A stretch of DNA of 64,000 nucleotides from Frigoriglobus tundricola (GCF_013128195.2 NZ_CP053452.2:1612001-1676000); one strand, 5' to 3'. Counted from the first letter of the stretch, positions 1 through 9,429 are shown. Made by a program: numbers and translations. Notes: generated by a model not told the origin, from the letters alone.

Positions 1-462
1 CACGCCGAGCCACGTTTTGATGACCCGCCAGCCCGAGTTCGGGGCCGCGTTCGGCGACCCGGATTCTCGCGTGTTGATTGTGTTTTCCATGACATTCCTC
101 GCTTGGGGCCTGCCGCTGACCGCATCGCTCGCATCGGCGATGTCTCGCGGCCGACGAAACCCTCTACTGGGCCGCGCAGGGATAGATTACAGCAGACCGC
201 TATATTTCCCAAAATTTAGATAATCGGTGACCGCTAAAAAAGTCCGGGCGTACAATGGGACCGTGTCGGGAGTGGGCCGCAGCGGCTGACAGAATCGCGG
301 GAATGAAAAGCCGGGGAGCCGTTCGTCTCTCAAAATCAGGCCCTTCCGCACACCGCCGAGAATTGTCTCCGAGGGCGGCAGAACGGCACTCAATCGGGTA
401 CGCCACCAGGTCGCACGGGCCGGGCGACTGGCGCGGGCCGGCGGATCGAAGGGGAGGACGCG
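1..462. other. Unassigned stretch upstream of the TetR gene
   Basis: No recognisable gene was found here. A 68-codon plus-strand frame at 17..223 encodes one hydrophobic segment (about residues 20-42) but has no clear ribosome binding site and no family resemblance that I recognise. It may be a small membrane protein, the remnant of a gene cut by the window edge, or chance. The part just before 463 should contain the promoter of the TetR-type gene, but I cannot point to convincing -35/-10 boxes. Confidence 0.3.
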
Positions 463-1071
463 ATGAAGAAGTCGAAGGTCGAAACGGCGAAGACCCGGGA
501 GCGGATCGTGCAGGCCGCGGCCCAGGAGTTCCGCCGCAACGGGATCCAGCAGACCGGCGTGGCGGAGATCATGGCCGCCGCCGGCCTCACACAGGGCGGC
601 TTCTACCGCCACTTCGACTCGAAAGATCAGCTCGTCGCCGAGGCGTGTGCCGCGAGTATGAGCGACCGCGCGCGGGCGGCCAACACGGCCGCACAACTGG
701 GCGACGACGCGTTCCTGAAGCACCTCGAAGAGTTCCTGTCGTGCGAGAACCGCGACAACTGGTCGAGGGGGTGCAGCCTCGTCTTCCTCGGGAGCGAGCT
801 GGCCCGGGCCGACCCGGACACGCGGCGCGCGGCCGCACAGGGCTACACCGCGATCGTGGACGTCATGGCCAAACAGAGCCACGCCAAGGACCCGGCGGCG
901 GCAAAGGCCGAGGCCATGTTCGCGCTGTCGGCCATGATCGGTGCGGTCACCCTGTCGCGGATCGTGGACGACCCGGAGCTGTCGGTCCAGATCCTCGAAG
1001 TGGCCAAGAAAATCTTGGCAACAATTCGAACCAAGGCGGGTCCGGCGAAGCGCCCGGCCGCGCCGAAATAG
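463..1071 (+). CDS. TetR/AcrR family transcriptional regulator
   Basis: This 202-aa protein has the usual TetR layout. An N-terminal helix-turn-helix (about residues 8-55) contains ERIVQAAAQEFRRNG, then AEIMAAAGLTQGGFYRHFDSK, which matches the family's turn and recognition helix. An alpha-helical ligand-binding domain follows, with a TetR_C-like cysteine near CENRDNWSRGC. The purine-rich GGGGAGGACGCG just before the ATG supports the start. It probably represses an efflux or detoxification gene. Its target could be itself or the minus-strand dehydrogenase/efflux block, but no operator is visible. It is the only plus-strand gene in the first 12 kb and converges on the mug-like gene. Confidence 0.9.
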   Translation: MKKSKVETAKTRERIVQAAAQEFRRNGIQQTGVAEIMAAAGLTQGGFYRHFDSKDQLVAEACAASMSDRARAANTAAQLGDDAFLKHLEEFLSCENRDNWSRGCSLVFLGSELARADPDTRRAAAQGYTAIVDVMAKQSHAKDPAAAKAEAMFALSAMIGAVTLSRIVDDPELSVQILEVAKKILATIRTKAGPAKRPAAPK

Positions 1072-1157
1072 GACGCCGTCCGTCCGGTCCCGGCGGAGAA
1101 ACGAACGTCCGCTTCGGGCGCCCCCGGCGGACGCCCGCGACCGTTGCTCGGATGTGT

Positions 1158-1766
1158 TCACGAGATCCATTTCGCTATGTCGGGATTCGCGGTTAGGGGT
1201 GCTTGGGTGAGGTCCGGACCTCCCTCCGCTCCCCGGCACGCCGGATGACGGGGCGTGCGAAGCTGCTGCCGCAGCTCCGAATAAGCCCTCACAAGGGCTT
1301 CGAGCGGGAACCCCCTGTTGAGCCCGCTCGGGTTGGGAAGAACCCACGCGACCGCCCCCGCGAACGCCGGCTGCAACCCCCAATCGACGTCGGGCCGCCC
1401 GATCATGGCGCAGTACGCGCGTTTCCCGAGGAAGGCGACCGAACGCGGGGCGTAACGCCGCACCTTGGCCTCGAACCCGCGCCGCGCCCGTCTAAACTCG
1501 TCCGGCGTCACCTCGCCGGCCCGCTTGGCCGGTCGGCGCACGACGGCGGTGATGCCGCACCCGAACTCGAGCAGCCGGCGCTCGTCCCGCGGGTCGAGGC
1601 GCTCGTCGGTGAACCCGCTGAGGTGCAGCACCGGCCAGAAGCGGTTGCTCGGGTCAGAAAAGTTGTGGCCCGCCGCCGCGGCGGTCGCGGCCGGGTTGAT
1701 GCCGCAGAAAATCACGTCGAGGTTCGGGGCAAGGACGTCCGGCTCGTACCCGATCGCACCGTCCAT
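1158..1766 (-). CDS. mug: G/U mismatch-specific DNA glycosylase, Mug-like
   Basis: The protein (202 aa from the internal ATG) belongs to the uracil-DNA glycosylase superfamily, Mug/TDG branch, which removes U, T or ethenocytosine from mispairs with G. The motif FCGINPAAT carries the asparagine that activates water in this family. WVLPNPSGLN is the second signature, which wedges into the helix. The start at 1766 was chosen because the longer frame (to 1805) would overlap the upstream ogt-like gene, and homology begins near residue 8. The gene lies 7 bp downstream of the alkyltransferase gene, so the two form a small DNA-repair operon. The final ~25 residues look non-conserved. Confidence 0.88.
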   Translation of the reverse strand: MDGAIGYEPDVLAPNLDVIFCGINPAATAAAAGHNFSDPSNRFWPVLHLSGFTDERLDPRDERRLLEFGCGITAVVRRPAKRAGEVTPDEFRRARRGFEAKVRRYAPRSVAFLGKRAYCAMIGRPDVDWGLQPAFAGAVAWVLPNPSGLNRGFPLEALVRAYSELRQQLRTPRHPACRGAEGGPDLTQAPLTANPDIAKWIS

Positions 1767-1773
1767 GTTGTCC

Positions 1774-2289
1774 TCACGCCACGTACCGGGTGTTGAGGGC
1801 GTCACCGGCCACGCCCTCCAGTCGGAGCAGAAGCGCCTTCGCGGCGAGCCCGCCCGCGTACCCCGTCAGCTTGCCGGACGTGCCGATCACCCGGTGGCAC
1901 GGGCCGATGATCGCGATGGGGTTCTTCCCGTTGGCCGCGCCCACCGCGCGGACGGCCTTGGGCCGCCCGAGCTGCCGCGCGAGGTCGGCGTAACTGCGGG
2001 TCTCGCCGAACGGGATGTCGAGCAGCGCCCGCCACACCCGTTGCTGGAACGGGGTGCCGACGACGAAGTCGAGCGGGACCGTGAACTCTTTGCGAGTGCC
2101 CGCGAAGTACTGGCCGAGTTGCCGCTCCGTTTCGAGGAGCACCGGGTGGTTGGCGTCTTCCGGACCGGTCGGGATCGGCACCCGGCGCGGGTCCTCGTCT
2201 TCCCAGAGGACCGCCACCAACCCGCGATCGCTCCCCACGAGCGTGAGCTCGCCGATGGGAGATTTCATCGACTTGTGGACGTAGCTCAT
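1774..2289 (-). CDS. ogt: Methylated-DNA--[protein]-cysteine S-methyltransferase
   Basis: This 171-aa protein is about the size of E. coli Ogt. It transfers the alkyl group from O6-alkylguanine to its own cysteine in the motif IIGPCHRVIG and is consumed in the process. The C-terminal DNA-binding domain contains the helix region RVWRALLDIPFGETRSYADL with the ANGKNPI turn. The N-terminal part (VHKSMKSPIGELTLVGSD) fits the Ogt fold. AGGAG lies 5 nt before the ATG. The gene is coupled to the downstream mug-like gene (7-bp gap). No Ada-type regulatory domain is present. Confidence 0.95.
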   Translation of the reverse strand: MSYVHKSMKSPIGELTLVGSDRGLVAVLWEDEDPRRVPIPTGPEDANHPVLLETERQLGQYFAGTRKEFTVPLDFVVGTPFQQRVWRALLDIPFGETRSYADLARQLGRPKAVRAVGAANGKNPIAIIGPCHRVIGTSGKLTGYAGGLAAKALLLRLEGVAGDALNTRYVA

Positions 2290-2474
2290 CGGGACTCCTG
2301 TTCGTTAGCGCCGGTTGGTGTGCGGGGTGCGTGCCCGGTCGATCTTTCGGGCTCGGATCGCACGAGTGATAACGGGCGGGCGTCAGAATGGCCTTTCCGC
2401 TGTACCCGGCCGCGAGAGCGATCGCGTCGGGTCCCGTATTAGGGGCCCGGCGGCCCGGCTCCTGCGCGGAACGG

Positions 2475-3197
2475 TTAGTGGCCCGCCGTGCGGCCGCCGT
2501 CGATGTACGAGATCTCGCCCGTCACGAAGTCCGAGTCTTCGAGGTACAAGACCGCCCGAACGACGTCGGAGACCTCGCCGTACCGGTTGAGCGGGGCGAA
2601 GGACTTCTTCCCCTCGAGCGACCCCGGGTCGTGCAGCGGCGTTCGGATGATGCCGAGCGAGACGGCGTTCACGCGGATCTTGTCCGCGGCCAGTTCCATC
2701 GCGAGGCCCCGGGTCGCGGCGACGCACGCGCCCTTCGACAGGGACGCGAGGACCGCCGGTACGCCCTGGAGGGCGTGCTCGACCAGGCTCGTGCTGACCT
2801 GGACGATGTGGCCGCCGGTGCCCTGTTCCTGCATCACCTCCACCGCCGCCTGGGTGGTGAAGAAGACGCTGTCGAGGTTGGTCGCCATCACCCGCCGGTA
2901 CAGCTCCTCGCTGATGGTCGTTATCGCGCCGGGGCGCCAGATGCCCGCGTTGTTGATGAGCGTGTCGACGCGCCCGAAGCACCGGACCGCGGTCTCGATC
3001 AGCGTCCGAGCGATCGCGGGCTCGCCGATGTCGCCGGGGACCGTGACGTAGTCGGGGTCCCCGGACTGGCGGATCGAGCGCGAGTTCCCGACCACGCGCC
3101 AGCCGCGCGCCCGGTACGCTTGAACGAACCCGTCGCCAAGCCCCCGCGACGCGCCCGTTACGACGAGAACCTTTCGGTCCGTGCTACTCGTGGCCAT
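2475..3197 (-). CDS. SDR family oxidoreductase lacking the catalytic tyrosine
   Basis: This 240-aa short-chain dehydrogenase/reductase has the Rossmann motif TGASRGLGDG (residues ~16-25), an NNAG motif and a conserved-type C-terminus ending in ISYIDGGRTAGH. The catalytic region reads VSTSLVEH, then VLASLSKG: the serine and lysine are present, but the YxxxK tyrosine position holds alanine. Some SDR subfamilies naturally diverge here, so activity is uncertain. The ATG is preceded by AGGAG at 11 nt, rather far. It lies 31 bp downstream of a second SDR gene and is probably co-transcribed with it. The substrate is unknown. Confidence 0.88.
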   Translation of the reverse strand: MATSSTDRKVLVVTGASRGLGDGFVQAYRARGWRVVGNSRSIRQSGDPDYVTVPGDIGEPAIARTLIETAVRCFGRVDTLINNAGIWRPGAITTISEELYRRVMATNLDSVFFTTQAAVEVMQEQGTGGHIVQVSTSLVEHALQGVPAVLASLSKGACVAATRGLAMELAADKIRVNAVSLGIIRTPLHDPGSLEGKKSFAPLNRYGEVSDVVRAVLYLEDSDFVTGEISYIDGGRTAGH

Positions 3198-3228
3198 TGT
3201 GCCCCGTGCTCCTGTGGTTCGGGTGTGC

Positions 3229-4098
3229 TCAGCCGACTTTCAGCGTTGAAAGGACGTCGAACCCGATTCCGGAGACGAGCTGCCCCTGGATCGGTTTGAG
3301 GGCCGCGTTGGCCGCGTCGGCCCCGTAAGGCGCCCCGACCAGGACGCGGTCCGGGCGCTGGCCGGCGGGCGTCGCGATCAGCACGACGAGGGCTTTCGTC
3401 ACGTCCTGCGGGTCGGGCGCGTCGGCGCTGCTGAAGACGCCGTGGAGGAACTCGGCGAACCGGCCCGGGAGGGCGGCGACGTCGCCGTACCCCGCCGCCC
3501 GGCCCCCGTCCGCGGGCTTCTGGATCGCGGCGTACAGGTTGGTCTGGTACGCGCTCGGCTGGACCAGCACGACGTCGACGCCGAGCTGCGAGAGCTCGTA
3601 CCGGTAGCTGTCGGTCAGCGCCTCCACCGCGTGCTTGGACGCACCGTAGAGGCCCATGAACGGGATGGTGACGCGGCCGAGGATCGAGCCGACGTTGACG
3701 ATCAGGCCCGACTTGGTTTTGCGCATAGCGGGCAGCGCGGCGCGGGTGACCCGCTGGATGCCGAACACGTTGACCTCGAACAGGTCGCGCACCTGCTCGG
3801 GGGTGTACGTTTCCGAGACGCCCTGCGAGAACAGGCCGGCGTTGTTGACGAGGACGTCGAGCGTCCCGCCCGTCTTCTGGAACAGGGCCGCGAAGGCCGC
3901 GTCGACGCTCGCGTTGTTCGTGACGTCGAGTTCGAGCGTCTCGATCCCCTTGGCCCGCAGCGCTTCGGCCGGGACGCGGTGGCGCGTGTTCACGTCGCGC
4001 ATCGTCGCGAACACGTGGTGCCCGGCCGCGGCCAGGGCCTTGGCCGCGTCGTTCCCGAAGCCGTTCGAGGCACCGGTGATGAGGATCGTTTTGCGCAA
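3229..4098 (-). CDS. SDR family NAD(P)-dependent oxidoreductase (TTG start)
   Basis: This is a 289-aa classical short-chain dehydrogenase. It has the cofactor motif TGASNGFGND, VNNAGLF, the catalytic serine in VNVGSILG and an intact YGASK catalytic motif. The start is a TTG at 4098, supported by AAGGAG 7 nt upstream; no ATG is better placed. The C-terminal third, which forms the substrate pocket, is not diagnostic. The neighbours (second SDR, isochorismatase-like hydrolase, PEP mutase family enzyme) suggest small-molecule metabolism or detoxification, but the substrate cannot be read from the sequence. Confidence 0.9.
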   Translation of the reverse strand: MRKTILITGASNGFGNDAAKALAAAGHHVFATMRDVNTRHRVPAEALRAKGIETLELDVTNNASVDAAFAALFQKTGGTLDVLVNNAGLFSQGVSETYTPEQVRDLFEVNVFGIQRVTRAALPAMRKTKSGLIVNVGSILGRVTIPFMGLYGASKHAVEALTDSYRYELSQLGVDVVLVQPSAYQTNLYAAIQKPADGGRAAGYGDVAALPGRFAEFLHGVFSSADAPDPQDVTKALVVLIATPAGQRPDRVLVGAPYGADAANAALKPIQGQLVSGIGFDVLSTLKVG

Positions 4099-4278
4099 GT
4101 TGTAACTCCTTCTTTCATTTCACTTGGTTGAGTAACACGTCCCGTGGCAGTCTCTCGCTCGGTCTCCGCAATCGGACCATTCCCCGCCGCTCCCGATCGG
4201 CGGGGGGTAAAGCCACGCGCTACCTCCGGCCGCCGGCGCGCGGCCCTCGTCAACTCGCGACCCGTGGCCCGACCGGTG

Positions 4279-4971
4279 TCAGGTGGCCGCCTTCATGCGG
4301 TTGACCGTCTCTTCGGTGGTCCAGATCGCGTTGCACATGAAGCGGTAGTTGACCATCGCGGCCTGGTAGGCGTCGCCCTCTTCGTTCCGCCCGCCAGCGA
4401 TGGCGTCGCGCACCACCGCGATCTCGAACCCGGCTTCGATGAGGTCGCGCACGTGGTTTTCCAGGCACAGGTTCCCGACCGGCCCCGCCACGATCGCCTG
4501 CTCGACGTGCCGCATGCGGAGCTGCTTGATGAGATCGTTCGAGTGGCACGACAGGCCCTTGTGGGGCGACGTGTTGGCCGTCTTCCCGTCCATGAGGTAC
4601 TTCTTGTACCGCTCCGGGTAGTCGGCCCCGGACCCGTTGAACCCGTCCAGGTCGACGGGGTCCTTGCGGCCGACGAAGCCCGCGGGGAGGTTCGCGAGGT
4701 AGTCCGCGATCGCGCCCCCCGCGGCGACCCACTGGCGGTCGGTCGGGTAGTAGTAGTGCGGCGAGTGGATCACGTAGTAGCCGTGCTCCTGCGCGCACTT
4801 CATCAGCTCCTCGAGGTGGTCGAGCACCTTGTGAGCCTTCAGGCTGTCCGCGATCATCGGGTAGTAGCTGCCGGTTTCCGCCAGGAACTCGTTCTGGATG
4901 TCCGCCAGCACCAGGGCCGTGCGCTTCTTGTCGAGCCGCATCTCGGGGTTGCGGTGGGTGAATGTAAACAC
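4279..4971 (-). CDS. Isochorismatase-like cysteine hydrolase (GTG start)
   Basis: This protein (230 aa from the GTG) belongs to the isochorismatase-like hydrolase superfamily, which includes nicotinamidase-type amidases with an Asp-Lys-Cys triad. The catalytic aspartate lies in ALVLADIQNEF, and the nucleophilic cysteine is probably in GNLCLENHVRDL. Two longer N-termini are possible, but AAGGAG sits 7 nt before the GTG at 4971, which decides the start. It is probably cytoplasmic, as no signal peptide is seen. The gene is 180 bp upstream of the SDR pair and on the same strand. The exact substrate is unknown. Confidence 0.88.
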   Translation of the reverse strand: MFTFTHRNPEMRLDKKRTALVLADIQNEFLAETGSYYPMIADSLKAHKVLDHLEELMKCAQEHGYYVIHSPHYYYPTDRQWVAAGGAIADYLANLPAGFVGRKDPVDLDGFNGSGADYPERYKKYLMDGKTANTSPHKGLSCHSNDLIKQLRMRHVEQAIVAGPVGNLCLENHVRDLIEAGFEIAVVRDAIAGGRNEEGDAYQAAMVNYRFMCNAIWTTEETVNRMKAAT

Positions 4972-5084
4972 GGCAAAACTCCTTAACTGTATGAGAGTTC
5001 CGAAAGGCTCTGTGCCGGCCAACCCGACGACAGGTCACGCGTCGCCGGTTCAGCCGCGGTTGCAGTCTGACAGGCACCGGCTCC

Positions 5085-5843
5085 TCACGAGAGGGCTCGG
5101 AGGGCGGCCTCCTTGACCGCGCTCATCGCAGCGACGTAAGGGAGGTGACCGTAGCTGATGCGGGCCACCCCGAGGGCCGCCAGTCGCTCCTTCGGAGGCA
5201 CGCCGTCCATCACCAGGACGTTGACCGGAAGCGAAACGCCGTCGCAGATGCGGCCGATCAGGGCCTCGTCGCGTAACCCGGGCACGAAGAAGCCGGACGC
5301 GCCCGCGTCGGCGTAGGCCCGCGCGCGCTTCAGGGCTTCGTCGATCGACCTGGCGGGGTCGCCCGTCTGCCCGAGGAACAGGTCCGTGCGCGCGTTGATG
5401 AAGAGCCCGACGCCCTTCTTCTCGGCGGCCCCGCGGATGGCCTCGATCCGGCACACCTGGCGGTAGCCCGGGTACAGGCCGGTGCCCTTCACGACGCGGT
5501 CCTCGAAGTTGATCCCGACCACCCCGAGGTCGATGAGCCGCGACACGTTTTCGGCCACCGCGTCGCTGTCCTCGCTGTAGCCGCCTTCGAAGTCCGCGGT
5601 CACGGGGACGTCGATCGCGCCCGCGATGCGTGCGACGACCCGCTCCACCAGTTCGAGCGGGATGTGTTCGCCGTCCCGGTAGCCCTGTGCCTCCGCGACG
5701 GCCCAACTGCTGGTCGCGACGGCCTTCGCGCCCGCTTCGGCTACGGCCTTGGCCGAGCCGGCGTCCCAGGCGTTGTAAAGCACCACCGGGGACCCTTTGA
5801 CGTGGAGGGCCGCGAACTGTGCGGCCTTTTCGCGCTGGCTCAT
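5085..5843 (-). CDS. Isocitrate lyase / phosphoenolpyruvate mutase family protein
   Basis: This 252-aa TIM-barrel protein belongs to the PEP mutase/isocitrate lyase superfamily, which makes or breaks C-C or P-C bonds next to a carboxylate with Mg2+. Recognisable segments are YNAWDAGSAKAVAEAG near the N-terminus, PVTADFEGGYSED (metal region), GINFEDRV and INARTD. GGAG lies 6 nt before the ATG. The bona fide isocitrate lyase KKCGH motif is absent, so a methylisocitrate-lyase-like or phosphonomutase-like role is more likely. It is the first gene of the minus-strand run leading to the hydrolase and SDR genes. Confidence 0.88.
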   Translation of the reverse strand: MSQREKAAQFAALHVKGSPVVLYNAWDAGSAKAVAEAGAKAVATSSWAVAEAQGYRDGEHIPLELVERVVARIAGAIDVPVTADFEGGYSEDSDAVAENVSRLIDLGVVGINFEDRVVKGTGLYPGYRQVCRIEAIRGAAEKKGVGLFINARTDLFLGQTGDPARSIDEALKRARAYADAGASGFFVPGLRDEALIGRICDGVSLPVNVLVMDGVPPKERLAALGVARISYGHLPYVAAMSAVKEAALRALS

Positions 5844-5955
5844 ACCGTGCTCCGTTCGGGACGGTTGTTCACCGTTTCACGCTTCAGAATCCGGCGCGTG
5901 TCGCGGGCCGATCGGGACCGGCTCCGCGACCGCGCCGGCACCATTTCCGTCTCGT

Positions 5956-8900
5956 TCATGTTTGGCCACCCGGGCTGGCCCCGCGCTCCGCGAGGCGACG
6001 GACGACGGAGTAGAAGACCGGCGTCAGGACGAGGCCGAAGAAGGTAACCCCGAGCATCCCGGCGAAGACGGCCGTGCCGAGGGTGCGCCGCATCTCGGCC
6101 CCGGCCCCGTGGGCGATGACCAGCGGGAACACCCCGAGCACGAACGCGAAGCTCGTCATCAGGATCGGTCGCAAGCGGACCTTGGCGGCCTCGACTGCGG
6201 CGTCGAACCGGGTCGCGCCCTCGTGCTCGCGGTCCCGCGCGAACTCGACGATCAGGATGGCGTTCTTACACGCCAGGCCCACGAGCACCACGAACGCGAC
6301 CTGGACGAAGATGTCCACGGCCAGGTGGGCCAGGAAGACGCCGGCCAGCGCGCTGAGCACGCACATGGGCACCACGAGGACGACCGCCAGCGGCAGCGAC
6401 CAGCTCTCGTACAGGCCGGCCAGCACGAAGAACACCAGCACCGCGCCGAGTACGAACGCGCTCAGCGGGTTCTGCCGCAGGTCCCGGAACCGGTCCGCCC
6501 GCGCGGCCTGCTTTTGCAGGTAGTTCACCTCGGTCCACTCCGCGAACATGGACGCCGGCAGCTCCTCGGCTGCCAAGCCGTCCATTTTCCGAAGGACGTC
6601 GCTGGTGCTGGCCCCCGGTTGCCAGGAGCCGGTGACCGGGGCCGCCGTGAACGTGTTGTACCGCGTGACCGTCGTCGGTCCGACGGCGTCCCGGAACACG
6701 GCCACCGCCCCGAGCGGCACCATGTCCCCGTCAGCGTTTCGGACCTTGAGCTGGCGGACCGCGTCCGCGTCCGCCCGGAACGGCATGTCGGCCTGGATGT
6801 TCACCTGCCAGGTCCGACCGAAGCGGTTGAAGTCGTTCACGTAGTAGCTGCCCAGGTACCCCTGCAGGGTGTCGAACACGTCGGACAGGGTCACCCCCAT
6901 CGCCTTCGCCTTCTCCCGGTCGATGTCCATGTGCAACTGGGGCGTCCGGGCGCGGAACCCGTTGAACACGCCGACGAGGTCGGGCTCCCGGTTGGCCCGG
7001 GCCGCCAGGCCGTCGGCCCGGGCCTGGAGGGCCTCGTAGTCCACGTCACCGGTGGCCTCGACCATCAGTTTGAACCCGCCCGCGTTGCCCAGACCGCGGA
7101 CCGCGGGCGGGGCGAAGACGAGCACCCGGGCCTCCGGGACCTCCTGCCTCAGCCGCGCCCGGAGGCGGCCGATGATCGCCTCGGCGGAGCGCGCCTCGTC
7201 CCGGCGAGCGGCGAACGGCTCGAGGATGACGAACATGTTCGCGTAGTTAGGGCCGTTGGCGTTCAGGATCAGCGAAGTTCCCGGGACCGCGAACGTGTGG
7301 GCGACCCCGGGCGTCTCCAAGCAGACCTTCTCCACCGAGGCGGTCGCCTCGACCGTGCGCTCCAGCGAGGCCGCGTCGGGCAACTGGACGTTCACAACCA
7401 GGTACCCCCGGTCCTGGACCGGGATGAACCCGCCGGGGGCGCGGGCGAAGCCGACGCCCGTCAGGGCGAGCAGACCGACGTAGACGAGGAGCACGATCGC
7501 GGAGAGTCGGAGGCACCACCCCACGCCCGTTCCGTACACCTGGTTCGCCCACTCGAAGGCCCGGTTGAACGCGCGAAACCCCCTGCCCAGGACCGCGTTC
7601 ACGGGCCGGATGACGAGCCTCCCGACCACGCCCCCGGCGACCGCACCGGGCAGGAAACACGCGAGCGAGGCGCCCCATTCGCGGGCCGCGCCCGCCAGAC
7701 CGACCGGGGCATCGCCCGTTGGCCCCCCGGCCGGAAGACCCAGTTTCGGTCCCAGCACCGGCTCCACCAGCCAGACCGTCACGAACCCGCCGAGCAGGGC
7801 GAAGCTCCACCAGGGCAGCGCTTCCTTCTCCTGGTCGCCGTGGGCACCGGGCTTGCGGCCGCCAAAGATCCACGCGGCCCGGGCCGGCGTCAGGGTCATG
7901 GCGTTGATGGCCGAGATCAGCATCGTCACCGAGATGACCAGCGCGAACTGGCGGAAGAACTGGCCGGTGATCCCGCCGAGGAACGCGCTCGGCAGGAGCA
8001 CCGAACTGAGCACCAGGGTGATGGCGACGATCGGCCCGGTGATCTCCTGCATGGCCCGGATCGTGGCCTCGCGGACGGGCAGCCCCTTCTCCAGCCAGCG
8101 CTCGATGTTCTCCAGCACGACGATCGCGTCGTCGACCACGATGCCGATTGCCAGCACCAGCCCGAACAGGGTCAGGTTGTTGAGGGTGAACCCCATCAGC
8201 CCCATCACGACGAAGGTGCCGACCAGGGACACCGTCACGTCGATGACCGGCAGGAGCAGGGCCTTCCAGTCCTGCAGGAACAAGAGGATGACGATCGCCA
8301 CCAGCACGATCGCGTCGCGGAGCGTGTGGAACACCTCCGCGACGGACTCGCGGATGAACGGGGTGGTGTCGTAGATGACGGCGTAATGCAGCCCCTTGGG
8401 GAGCCGGGGCTCCAGCTCGCGCAGCTTGGCCTTGATGCCGTCGGCGGTGTCCAGGGCGTTCGCACCGGGCAGCAGGAACACGATCATGGCTGGCGACGGC
8501 TTGCCGTCGAGCCGCCCGACCGTGTCCTGGTTCCGCGCCCCCAGTTCCACCCGGGCGACGTCCCGGAGGTACGTGATCTCCCCGCTCGGCCCGGTCTTGA
8601 GGACGATTTGGGCGAACTGTTCGGTCTCGGTCAGTCGGCCGAGGGCAGTCAGCGTGTACTGGAAGTCTTGCCCGGCGCCGATCGGCGGCTGGCCCAGTTG
8701 CCCGGCCGCAACGTGGACGTTCTGCTCCCGGAGTACCCGCAGCACGTCGGTCACCGTCAGGTCCCGCGACTGGAGCTTGTCCGGGTCCAGCCAGACCCGC
8801 ATGCTGTAGTCGCGCTGGCCCAGGATCGTCACGTCGCCGACCCCCGGCGCCCGGGCCACGACGTCCCGCAGGTGGATCGTGGCGTAGTTGCTCATGTAGA

Positions 8901-9375
8901 GCGAGTCGTAGGACGGTCGGCCGGTCGCCGGGTCGTCGTCGGACGTCAGGTTGATCCCGAGCAGGACGTCCGGCGACCGCTTCTTCACCGCCACCCCGAT
9001 CGCTTGGACCACCGGAGGCAGGGTCGGCTGGGCGATTGCGACGCGGTTCTGGACGAGCACCTGCGCCAGGTTGACGTCGGTCCCCATTTCGAATGTCACG
9101 TCCAGGGTGTACGAGCCGTCGGTGTTGCTCTGCGACGACATGTACATCATCCCCTCGACCCCGACGACCTGTTGCTCGATCGGGGCGGCGACGGTGTCGG
9201 CCACGATGCGGGCGCCGGCCCCGGGGTAGCTGGCCGTGACGCGCACGGTCGGGGGCTGGATCTCCGGGTACTCCGCGACCGGCAGGAAGCCCGCCGCCAC
9301 GGCCCCGAGCAGCACGAACACGACGGAGATCACCCAGGCCAGGACCGGGCGGTCGATGAAGACACGTGCGAACAA
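5956..9375 (-). CDS. RND multidrug efflux permease (HAE1/AcrB type) with an inter-half insertion
   Basis: This 1139-aa inner-membrane proton/drug antiporter opens with FARVFIDRPVLAWVISVVF, as AcrB-like proteins do. The proton-relay pair DD (residues ~415-416) lies in GIVVDDAIVVLENIERW. Two large periplasmic loops and 12 family transmembrane helices are present. The protein is about 100 residues longer than AcrB because of an extra segment at ~505-597, between the two halves, which carries two more hydrophobic stretches. The start is TTG with GGGAGCG just upstream. It forms an operon with the adaptor gene 54 bp upstream. No TolC-type gene is nearby, so the outer-membrane channel must be encoded elsewhere. 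Confidence 0.95.
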   Translation of the reverse strand: MFARVFIDRPVLAWVISVVFVLLGAVAAGFLPVAEYPEIQPPTVRVTASYPGAGARIVADTVAAPIEQQVVGVEGMMYMSSQSNTDGSYTLDVTFEMGTDVNLAQVLVQNRVAIAQPTLPPVVQAIGVAVKKRSPDVLLGINLTSDDDPATGRPSYDSLYMSNYATIHLRDVVARAPGVGDVTILGQRDYSMRVWLDPDKLQSRDLTVTDVLRVLREQNVHVAAGQLGQPPIGAGQDFQYTLTALGRLTETEQFAQIVLKTGPSGEITYLRDVARVELGARNQDTVGRLDGKPSPAMIVFLLPGANALDTADGIKAKLRELEPRLPKGLHYAVIYDTTPFIRESVAEVFHTLRDAIVLVAIVILLFLQDWKALLLPVIDVTVSLVGTFVVMGLMGFTLNNLTLFGLVLAIGIVVDDAIVVLENIERWLEKGLPVREATIRAMQEITGPIVAITLVLSSVLLPSAFLGGITGQFFRQFALVISVTMLISAINAMTLTPARAAWIFGGRKPGAHGDQEKEALPWWSFALLGGFVTVWLVEPVLGPKLGLPAGGPTGDAPVGLAGAAREWGASLACFLPGAVAGGVVGRLVIRPVNAVLGRGFRAFNRAFEWANQVYGTGVGWCLRLSAIVLLVYVGLLALTGVGFARAPGGFIPVQDRGYLVVNVQLPDAASLERTVEATASVEKVCLETPGVAHTFAVPGTSLILNANGPNYANMFVILEPFAARRDEARSAEAIIGRLRARLRQEVPEARVLVFAPPAVRGLGNAGGFKLMVEATGDVDYEALQARADGLAARANREPDLVGVFNGFRARTPQLHMDIDREKAKAMGVTLSDVFDTLQGYLGSYYVNDFNRFGRTWQVNIQADMPFRADADAVRQLKVRNADGDMVPLGAVAVFRDAVGPTTVTRYNTFTAAPVTGSWQPGASTSDVLRKMDGLAAEELPASMFAEWTEVNYLQKQAARADRFRDLRQNPLSAFVLGAVLVFFVLAGLYESWSLPLAVVLVVPMCVLSALAGVFLAHLAVDIFVQVAFVVLVGLACKNAILIVEFARDREHEGATRFDAAVEAAKVRLRPILMTSFAFVLGVFPLVIAHGAGAEMRRTLGTAVFAGMLGVTFFGLVLTPVFYSVVRRLAERGASPGGQT

Positions 9376-9429
9376 TTTCGCTCCCTGGGTTCGGGGGTTG
9401 GATCGATCGTTTCGAGCCGTCGGCCCGGA

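Noticed and set aside
187-1383. A 398-codon minus-strand frame over the TetR gene
   Set aside because: It is an Arg/Gly/Ala-rich shadow of the TetR gene, with no motif. The plus-strand TetR protein is unmistakable.
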